Source of the DNA: Flavobacteriales bacterium
Lineage (GTDB): Bacteria > Bacteroidota > Bacteroidia > Flavobacteriales_F > PHOS-HE28
Direction: 5' to 3'
NCBI GenBank assembly: GCA_016788485.1
Contig: JAEUSV010000031.1
Location: 1 to 64,000, forward strand
DNA: 64,000 bases
Shown: in pieces, positions 35,751 through 43,500 of the stretch
Layout of the letters: each line of letters starts with the position of its first letter
How positions within the stretch are numbered: position 1 is the stretch's first letter
Notes under the pieces: generated by a model
Databases searched by the model: none
What the model was told of the DNA's origin: nothing
Seen by the model: only the letters and a program-made list of their open reading frames with translations
Position numbers and translations under genes: made by a program

Positions 35751-36689
35751 ATGGAAGTACGATTGATCGAGGCCGCCTCCGAAATCGGGGCCGGCAAGCG
35801 GGGAGCGAGCATGGGCATGGCTGCGCTGCGCGTGGCCGCATGGAAGCTGGGCAGCGAGCTCTTCGGCCATGCCGAGGAGAGCATCCTGCGCGACGAGAAC
35901 GATGTGCTCTACGAGGACGACAAGACCCCCAACGCCCACCACATCGACGGCCTGATCCGCTTTGAATCGGACCTCGCGTACGAGGTGTACAAGTTCCTCC
36001 GCCACAACATCTTCCCGGTCGTGGTCGGCGGTGATCATTCGATCGCAATCGGCTCGGTGAGCGGCACCAAGATGGCCTACCCCGACCAGCGCCTGGGCGT
36101 GGTGTGGATCGATGCCCATGCCGACCTCCACACGCCGTGGACCACCCCCAGCGGCAACGTGCACGGCATGCCCCTGGCCCTGCTCATGAACATAGAGAAG
36201 CGTGGCAAGAACCGCCCGCGCGTGTTCACCATGGACACTTGGGACCGCCTGCGGAAGATCGGGGTGAACGGCCCCAAGCTGAAGCCGAGCGACCTGGTCT
36301 TCATCGGCCTGCGCGACTATGAGCCCGAGGAGGCGGCGATCATCCAGGAGCATGGCATCAAGGTGATCACGGTGCAGGAGGTGCGCGAGCGCGGAGTGGA
36401 GGCCATCCTGCGCGAGACCCAGGCCCACCTGGCCGCATGCGACAAGGTGCACGTGAGCTTCGATGTGGACAGCCTGGACCCCAGCATCTCGGTGGGCACG
36501 GGCACGCCGGTGCCCAATGGGCTCTTCCTCGACGAGGCGCGCGGCCTGCTCGCCGGGCTCTGTGCCGATCCGAAGACCGCCACGCTCGATGTGGTGGAGA
36601 TCAACCCCGCGCTCGACAGCAACAACGCCATGGCCGAGAAGGTGCTCACCGTGCTTGAGCCGCTGTACGACATCCTGCGGGCCCGCTGA
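35751..36689 (+). CDS. arginase (ureohydrolase family)
   Basis: The 312-residue protein has the binuclear Mn site of ureohydrolases: GGDHSIAIG, WIDAHADLHTP and SFDVDSLDPSISVGTGTPV. It should hydrolyse arginine to ornithine and urea in the cytoplasm. ATG 35751 was chosen; an in-frame GTG lies two codons upstream. A TACCTTTG box at 35719-35726 is 24 bases before the start. The CtlX-type hydrolase follows after 11 bases and argS after that, so the three form an arginine-related block. Agmatinase or formiminoglutamase activity cannot be excluded from motifs alone, but neighbours favour arginase. Confidence 0.88.
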   Translation: MEVRLIEAASEIGAGKRGASMGMAALRVAAWKLGSELFGHAEESILRDENDVLYEDDKTPNAHHIDGLIRFESDLAYEVYKFLRHNIFPVVVGGDHSIAIGSVSGTKMAYPDQRLGVVWIDAHADLHTPWTTPSGNVHGMPLALLMNIEKRGKNRPRVFTMDTWDRLRKIGVNGPKLKPSDLVFIGLRDYEPEEAAIIQEHGIKVITVQEVRERGVEAILRETQAHLAACDKVHVSFDVDSLDPSISVGTGTPVPNGLFLDEARGLLAGLCADPKTATLDVVEINPALDSNNAMAEKVLTVLEPLYDILRAR

Positions 36690-36700
36690 TCGCCGCCCCG

Positions 36701-37633
36701 ATGGAACAGCTGGCCTCCCGCGTCATCCTCATCCGCCCCACGGGCTTCGGCTTCGACCCGGAGACAGCGGTGAGCAATGCGTTCCAGCAGCTGGTCGATG
36801 ATCCCGACATCCGGCGGCAGGCCGCGGAGGAGTTCGATGCGCTGCTGCAGGCCCTCGACCGCTGCGGCATCGGTACCACGGCGCTCGATCCGGTGGACGC
36901 CTCCGCACCGAACGCCGTGTTCCCCAACAACTGGTTCAGCACGCACGGCGATGGCACCGTGGTGCTCTATCCCATGTGCACACCGAGCCGCCGCAAGGAA
37001 CGCGACCGGGCCTTCGACGAGACCCTGGAGCGCGAGGGCTTCCATGTGAAACGGCTGGTGGACCTGAGCGCCCTGGAGCAGGCCGACCGCTTCCTGGAGG
37101 GCACCGGCAGCCTTGTGCTCGATCGGGTGCGCACCACGGCCTACGCCGCGCTTTCACCGCGCACCAGCGAACGGGCGCTCAACGCCTGGTGCGGAGTGAT
37201 GGACGGTCATCAGGTGCCCTTCCTCGCCACCATGGACGGCACCCTCGGCGGTCAGCCCGTCTACCACACCAACGTGGTGATGAGCATCGGCGAGGGCTTC
37301 GCGGTGGTGTGCCTCGATGCGCTGCCCTACCCGGTGGACCGTGAGGATGTGCAGGCCGAGCTGGAGCGGTCCGGCAAGCGGATCATCCCCATCACCCTGG
37401 AGCAGATGCACCGTTACGTGGGCAACATGCTCCAGCTGCAGGCGCAAGCAGGCGGTGCCCGCTTCATCCTGCTCTCCGAGAGCGCCTTCACCGCGCTGCG
37501 TCCCGACCAGCGTCAGGCGCTGGAGCGCGAGGGGCAGCTCGTTCCCGTGCCGATCCCCACGATCGAAACGGTGGGCGGGGGCAGTGTGCGCTGCATGCTG
37601 GCCGAGAATTTTCTTCATCCCACGGGCGCCTAG
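36701..37633 (+). CDS. ctlX: citrulline utilization hydrolase CtlX-type protein (amidinotransferase fold)
   Basis: This 310-residue protein has the pentein-fold motifs of the CtlX group: NAVFPNNWFSTHGDGTVVLYPM, FLEGTGSLVLDR, YHTNVVMSIGEGFAVVCLD, and the C-terminal GGGSVRCMLAENF with the catalytic Cys. Studied members hydrolyse citrulline to ornithine; related enzymes act on arginine or dimethylarginine. It starts 11 bases after the arginase gene, so both may feed the ornithine pool. No signal peptide is present. The family call is firm; the exact substrate is inferred. Confidence 0.87.
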   Translation: MEQLASRVILIRPTGFGFDPETAVSNAFQQLVDDPDIRRQAAEEFDALLQALDRCGIGTTALDPVDASAPNAVFPNNWFSTHGDGTVVLYPMCTPSRRKERDRAFDETLEREGFHVKRLVDLSALEQADRFLEGTGSLVLDRVRTTAYAALSPRTSERALNAWCGVMDGHQVPFLATMDGTLGGQPVYHTNVVMSIGEGFAVVCLDALPYPVDREDVQAELERSGKRIIPITLEQMHRYVGNMLQLQAQAGGARFILLSESAFTALRPDQRQALEREGQLVPVPIPTIETVGGGSVRCMLAENFLHPTGA

Positions 37634-37682
37634 GTCGGAAGCGCGATCAGCGGGCGCCGAAGCATGGATCTCGATCAGCCCT

Positions 37683-37711
37683 TTGCCGGATCGGTGCGAA
37701 GGCGACCTTTG
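37683..37711 (+). promoter_or_regulatory. promoter of argS, near-leaderless
   Basis: TTG (37683-37685), an 18-base gap and GACCTTTG (37704-37711) match the Bacteroidota promoter with G for T at the first base of the -7 box. The argS ATG follows after only five bases. Confidence 0.55.
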
Positions 37712-37716
37712 CGGTC

Positions 37717-39510
37717 ATGATGACGGACCCTTTGCAGGCGCGCCTCGAACTGGCGGTGCAGCGCGCGTTCCAGGAACTGTTCGATGCGGAGATCCCCCTG
37801 AAGCAGGTCTCCTTCCAGGCCACGCGCCCCGAGTTCGAGGGCGACGTCACCATCAACGTGTTCCCCTTCCTGAAGCAGAGCGGCAAGGGTCCTGAGCCCA
37901 CCGCCACCGCCATCGGGGAGTACCTGGTGCAGGAGGAGCCCGTGGTGGCCCGCTTCAACGTGATCAAGGGCTTCCTTAACCTGGTGATCGCCGAGTCGTA
38001 TTGGACCGGCTTCGTGGCCGAGGCGGCCGCGCGCGACATCCTGCAGTTCCCCTCCAACGGCAGGAGGGTGATGGTGGAGTACAGCTCACCGAACACCAAC
38101 AAGCCGCTGCACCTGGGCCACCTGCGCAACAACTTCCTCGGCCACAGCGTCAGCCGCATCCTCAAGGCCGCCGGCCACGAGGTGGTGCGCGTGCAGGTGA
38201 TCAACGACCGCGGCATCCACATCTGCAAGAGCATGGTGGCCTGGCGCAAGCTGGGCAAGGGTGAGACGCCCCAGAGCAGCGGCCTCAAGGGCGACAAGCT
38301 CGTGGGCAAGTACTACGTGGAGTTCGACAAGGCCTTCAAGGCCGAGGTGGACACCTTGGTGGCGGGGGGCATGGTGCGCGAGGCCGCCGAGAAGGAGGCG
38401 CCGATCCTGCTCGAGGCCCAGGAGATGCTGCGGCAGTGGGAGGCCAACGACCCGGAGGTGCGCGCCCTGTGGGAGCGGATGAATGGCTGGGTGTACGACG
38501 GGTTCAACGCCACCTACACCCGCATGGGCGTGGAGTTCGACAAGCTCTACTACGAGAGCAACACCTACGTGCTCGGCAAGCAGGACGTGCTCGATGGCCT
38601 GGAGAAGGGCATCTTCTTCCGCAAGGAGGACGGCAGCGTGTGGGTGGACAACACGGCGGAAGGCCTGGACGAGAAGGTGCTGCTGCGCCGCGACGGCACC
38701 AGCGTGTACATGACGCAGGACATCGGCACGGCGATCCAGCGCTTCAAGGAGTTCCCCGGCCTGGCCCAGCTCACCTACGTGGTGGGCAACGAACAGGACT
38801 ACCACTTCAAGACCCTCTTCATCATCCTGCGGAAGCTCGGCTTCCCGTGGGCGCAGGACCTGCACCACCTGAGCTACGGCATGGTGGACCTGCCCAGTGG
38901 CAAGATGAAGAGCCGCGAGGGCACCGTGGTCGACGCCGACGACCTGATCGAGGAGGTGGTGGGCGAGGCCCGCGCCATGGGGGAGCAGCTCAGCAAGCTC
39001 GACGATTTCAGCGAGCAGGAGAAGGCCGCGCTCTTCGAGATGATCGGCCTGGCCGCGCTCAAGTACTACCTGTTGAAGGTGGACCCGAAGAAGCGCATGC
39101 TCTTCGATCCCGCGGCCAGCATCGACCTGCAGGGGCACACCGGGCCGTTCATCCAGTACACCTATGCGCGCATCCGTTCGCTGTTGCGCAAGGCGGAGGG
39201 CATGGGCACGTGGGCTTCGGACCAGCGTGGCGCATGGGACCTGCTGCCCGAGGAGCGCACGGTGATCAAGCTGCTCCACCAATTGCCGACGGTGCTCCAC
39301 GAGGCCGCGCACAAGCTCGACCCTTCCGCGCTCGCGAACCACACCTACGAACTGGTGAAGGCCTACAACAGCTTCTACCAGGCCATTCCCGTGCTTAAGG
39401 AGGAGAGCTCGGACCGCAGGGCCTTCCGCCTTGCACTGAGCGCAGCCGTGGCCGATGCCACGAAGAAGGCCATGTGGTGCCTCGGCATCAACGTGCCGGA
39501 GCGGATGTGA
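37717..39510 (+). CDS. argS: arginyl-tRNA synthetase
   Basis: This 597-residue class I aminoacyl-tRNA synthetase charges tRNA-Arg. It has the N-terminal Add-1 domain, the HIGH motif as HLGHLRNN (in VEYSSPNTNKPLHLGHLRNN, about residue 125), a KMSKS-like GKMKSREGTVVDADDL, and the C-terminal DALR anticodon-binding domain (FIQYTYARIRSLLRKAEG ... YELVKAYNSFYQAIPVL). Two Met codons are in tandem at the start (37717 and 37720). It follows the arginase and CtlX genes after an 83-base gap with its own promoter. Confidence 0.96.
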   Translation: MMTDPLQARLELAVQRAFQELFDAEIPLKQVSFQATRPEFEGDVTINVFPFLKQSGKGPEPTATAIGEYLVQEEPVVARFNVIKGFLNLVIAESYWTGFVAEAAARDILQFPSNGRRVMVEYSSPNTNKPLHLGHLRNNFLGHSVSRILKAAGHEVVRVQVINDRGIHICKSMVAWRKLGKGETPQSSGLKGDKLVGKYYVEFDKAFKAEVDTLVAGGMVREAAEKEAPILLEAQEMLRQWEANDPEVRALWERMNGWVYDGFNATYTRMGVEFDKLYYESNTYVLGKQDVLDGLEKGIFFRKEDGSVWVDNTAEGLDEKVLLRRDGTSVYMTQDIGTAIQRFKEFPGLAQLTYVVGNEQDYHFKTLFIILRKLGFPWAQDLHHLSYGMVDLPSGKMKSREGTVVDADDLIEEVVGEARAMGEQLSKLDDFSEQEKAALFEMIGLAALKYYLLKVDPKKRMLFDPAASIDLQGHTGPFIQYTYARIRSLLRKAEGMGTWASDQRGAWDLLPEERTVIKLLHQLPTVLHEAAHKLDPSALANHTYELVKAYNSFYQAIPVLKEESSDRRAFRLALSAAVADATKKAMWCLGINVPERM

Positions 39511-39564
39511 GCCAGGGACCAGGTCTTTTCCCGGGCCTGCACACCGCTGCGGCCTTCTCCAGGC

Positions 39565-40563
39565 CTAGAACTTCGGGCAGGGGATCGTGTGGAACTTGCG
39601 GTTCTTCTGCCGCGCGGGCCACTCGTAGGTGAGGCTGATCTCGTGCGAGCCGCCGGTCTTCAGCCCCAGCCAGTTGATGGTGATGTCGTAGCTGTAGATG
39701 ATCCGCAGCTGCCTGGAGGTCTGCAGGCCGCCCATCAGGATCACCGCATCGTCGTTGGGGTATCCGGGCTTGTAGGACTTCAACCCGGGAAGGCCCCGGT
39801 ACCACAGGCCGGCCAGCACGGGCTGGTGGTCCACGTACACGCCCAGGTCAAGCTGGTCCCAGTCCTGCTGCGCCTTGTAGTGCGCCGCCACGTTGAAGGT
39901 GCTGCGTGTGCGCGACATGCTGCGCCCATCGAGCGCCAGGCGATAGCCGGTGTGGATGCTGGTGCGGATGGGCAGGCGCACATCGCCGCCCACCATCAGC
40001 GATTGCTGCGGACGGTTGATGTGGTTGAACGAACCACCGAGCCAGATGTGCTCATCGTAGTAGAGGAAGCCCATGCTCGCATCGAAGTACGAGGTGCGCT
40101 GCAGCAGGGTGGGCTCCACCGAGGCGGGCGCACCGTCGCGGATCACCTGGTCGGCGAACAGGTAATTGCTCATGTCGGTGTAGCGCGTGGTGTAGCCCAG
40201 GCGCATGCCGAAGCGCACCGCGTGCGAGTGGTCGATGCGGGCCTCGTAGCTGTAGCTGCCGCCCACGTGCGTGAAGCTGAGGTTGTTGCTGCCGGCCTGG
40301 TCGTGCAGCACCATCAGGCCGTAGCCGCTGTGCGCCTTGGCGTTGTTGTGGTCGTAGGCCACCGCATAGGTCTCGTAGCCCGGTGCGATGCCCGGCCATT
40401 GGATGCGGTAGTTGAGCCCGATGCGGTCCTGGTACGTGTTGCCGGTGAGGGCCGGGTTCAGGTACATGGGCGCCGCGTAGAACTGCGACAGCTGGGGGTC
40501 CTGCGCGCGCACCGCGCACACCACCATCAGCACCGATACGGTCGTGAGGAGTCGTGTACGCAT
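39565..40563 (-). CDS. PorP/SprF family type IX secretion outer membrane protein
   Basis: This 332-residue protein has a signal peptide followed directly by the family signature DPQLSQFYAAPMYLNPALTG. The rest alternates short hydrophobic strands as in an outer membrane barrel. PorP/SprF proteins work with the T9SS and are needed to export or attach a cognate type B CTD adhesin; SprF serves SprB. Here it starts two bases after the stop of the SprB-like gene, which makes that adhesin its likely client. ATG 40563 is preferred to an upstream TTG. Confidence 0.93.
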   Translation of the reverse strand: MRTRLLTTVSVLMVVCAVRAQDPQLSQFYAAPMYLNPALTGNTYQDRIGLNYRIQWPGIAPGYETYAVAYDHNNAKAHSGYGLMVLHDQAGSNNLSFTHVGGSYSYEARIDHSHAVRFGMRLGYTTRYTDMSNYLFADQVIRDGAPASVEPTLLQRTSYFDASMGFLYYDEHIWLGGSFNHINRPQQSLMVGGDVRLPIRTSIHTGYRLALDGRSMSRTRSTFNVAAHYKAQQDWDQLDLGVYVDHQPVLAGLWYRGLPGLKSYKPGYPNDDAVILMGGLQTSRQLRIIYSYDITINWLGLKTGGSHEISLTYEWPARQKNRKFHTIPCPKF

Positions 40564-40565
40564 GG

Positions 40566-43500
40566 TCAACGGAACAGGGTAAGGTCACCGCGCTTCTCCA
40601 CCTCCTTGTCGTCCACGAAGCGGATCCACAGCTTGTACACGTAGACATCCTGCTGGCTGAGCTGGCCGCGGTAGTAACCGTCCCAGCCGATGTTGATGTC
40701 GTTCGATTCGAACACGAGCTCACCCCAGCGGTTGTAGATGAGCATGCGGTACTCCTTCACGAACTTCACGAAGGGGTAGAACACGTCGTTGCCGAGGTCC
40801 GTGGGGTCGTAGCTGCCGCCATTGCCGCCATTGGGGTTGGGCGTGAAGGCGTTCGGGATGGTGATGTCGTACACCGGCAGGATCTCCACGTCGTGCGCGG
40901 CCTCGCCCGTGCAGCCGCTCACATCGGTCACGGTGAGCACCACCTGGAAGGTGCCGATGTCGTCGTACGTGTGCGAGGGCGTGAGGCCCGCACCGGTGGC
41001 GCCGTCGCCGAAGGTCCAGTCGTAGGCGGTGATGCCCGTGCCCTGGTCCGCGGTGAACTGGATGGTGGGGGCGTCGAAGGTGGTGCTCCAGGGCGAAGCG
41101 CTGAAGTCGGCCGTGGGTGCGCCGTGGCCGATCACCACGCCGGTGTTGGTGGCGCTGGCGGTGCACCCGTTCGGGGTGGTGACCTGGAGCGACACGGCGT
41201 AGGTACCGGCCTGCGTGTAGGTGTGCACCGCGCCCGCGCCACCGCCGGTGCTGCCATCACCGAAATCCCACAGGTAGGTCACCGGGTCGGTGGTGAGGCT
41301 GTCGGGCATGGTCACCTCCAAGGGCACACAGCCCTCGGCGATCACCGGCGGCAACGTGATGGTGGGCGGCACCTCGAGGTCGATGGTCACCGTGGCGGTG
41401 AGCGACTGCCCGCAGCTGGTGCTGGCGATCACGGTGTAGGTGGCATCGCCGGTCACGGCCACCGCATGCGGTCCGGGGCCGGTCACACCCAGGCCGGGCC
41501 AGCTGAAGTTCACGGGGCCGGGGTAGTTGTTCACCGTGGCACCCAGGCCGGCCACGCTGCCCGGGCACTGCACGCCGCCACCGTAGGGCGCGAGCGTGGC
41601 CGTGCTGAGGTCGAGCACCGTGACGGGCAGGTTGAGCGTGGGGCCCTGGCAGCCGGCCACGTCCGTAACGGTGACCTGCACCACCTGCGAGGCCGGGAAG
41701 GAGTAGGTGACCGAGGGGCCCACACCGATGCCGCTCCACACGATCTGGTGCCCGCCCTGGCCGCCGCCGGCCTGCGCCGTGAGCACGGTGGGCGCGTTGA
41801 TGCACACCGTGTCGGGCACCTGGGCCGTGAGGGTGACGGCGGGCGGCGCGGTGAGCGTGATGGTGCCCTGGGCCATGCAGCCCGCCGCATCGGTGATCAC
41901 ACAGTTGAAGGTGCCCGCCCCGAGGTTCACCGCGGTGGGCGTGGTCTGCCCGCCCGCGTTGGCGCTCCATTGGTAGCTGTAGCCCGGTGTGCCACCGCTG
42001 GCGTTCACCGTGGCCGAGCCGTTGCTGCCGCCGAAGCAACTGGGGGCGATGCTGTTGATGGTGGTGGCCACCAAGGCAGGGGGCGCGGTGACCTGCGCCA
42101 CCATGCTCGTGTCGCAGCCGTACGCATCGGTGATCTGCAGCGTGTAGGCGCCCGAGGCGAGGTTGTTGATCACCGGCGTGGTGGCGCCGCCCGGGCTCCA
42201 CAGGTAGGTGAGGCCTGCGTTCGCGGGGGAGTAGGCGGCCGTACCGGTGCTGGCGTTGCTGCACGCCGGACTGGTGGTGATGGTGGCGCCCTGGAAGCTG
42301 TTGGTGAGGGTGAGCGTCACCTGGTCGCTCACCGGCGGACAGCTCGTGTTGCCGACCGTGGTGAGGGTGAGGATGGCATAGCCCGCGCTGATCTCGCTGG
42401 CCGAGGGGATGTACTGCACATTGAGGCCACCTCCCAGGAAGGTGCCGCCACCGCTCCACATGCCGCTCGTGGCGTTGACGACGGCGCCCTGCATGGCCAC
42501 CGGCCAATCACCGTAGCACAGCGTCATGTCGGCGCCCGCGTTCGCCTGGTTGGGCTGGCCGGCCGCGTTGATCACGGCGGTGGCCACCACGGGCGCGCAG
42601 TTGTTGGCGTCGGTGACGGTGATGCTGTACGAACCCGCACCCGCGGTGATGGAGGGCGTCGTGGCCCCGTTGCTCCAGGTATAGCTGTACGGTGAGGTGC
42701 CGCCGAGCATGGCGATCGAGGCCGTTCCGTTCAGCTGGCCGGCGCAGGTCTCATCGGTGCTCGTGAGGCTGGCGATGGTGAGCGCCTGCGGCTGAGCGAT
42801 GGTCACCGGGAAGGTGCTCGTACAGCCCAGCGCATCGGTCACCGTGAGGCTGTAGGCGCCCGCGGCAAGCCCGGTGGCGAGCGGACCGGTCTGCACCGGG
42901 TTCGTGCTCCAGCCGTACGTATTGCCGGGAAGGGCCGGCGTGTAGGTGGCGCTGCCCGTGGCGGTGCCGTTGCACAGGGCGTTCACGGAGGCCACGCTGG
43001 CGTTGGTGAAGGCGTTGCTCAGGTCGATGTGCAGCAGATCGGTGGCCGTGGGACAGCCCGCAGCCGAGACCGCGCTCAGGGTGAGGTCCACGCCGCCCGC
43101 GGCGATCTCACCGGCCGTGGGCATGTACAGCACGTTAGTGCCCGTGCCCGTGATGGTGCCCGCTCCGCCGCTCCAACCGCCCGAGGCGGCATTGGTGATC
43201 GCGCCGTTCAGGCTGATGGGCAGGCTGTTGGCGCAACCGATGAGGTCGGGCCCCGCATTGGCCGTGGGGTTCTGCGCGTTGGCGAGGATCGTGGCGCTGG
43301 CGGTGATAGGCGCGCAGCCGTTGGCATCGGTGATGGTCACCGTGTAACTGCCCGCCCCACCGACCATGGTGCTGCTGGTGGAACCGTTGCTCCAGAGGTA
43401 ACTGTACGGTGCGGTACCGCCCAGCGCGGTGACCGAGGCGCTGCCGTTGTTCTGGCCAGCGCAGGTCTCGTTCACCACCTGCACACCGGCCACGGTGAGC

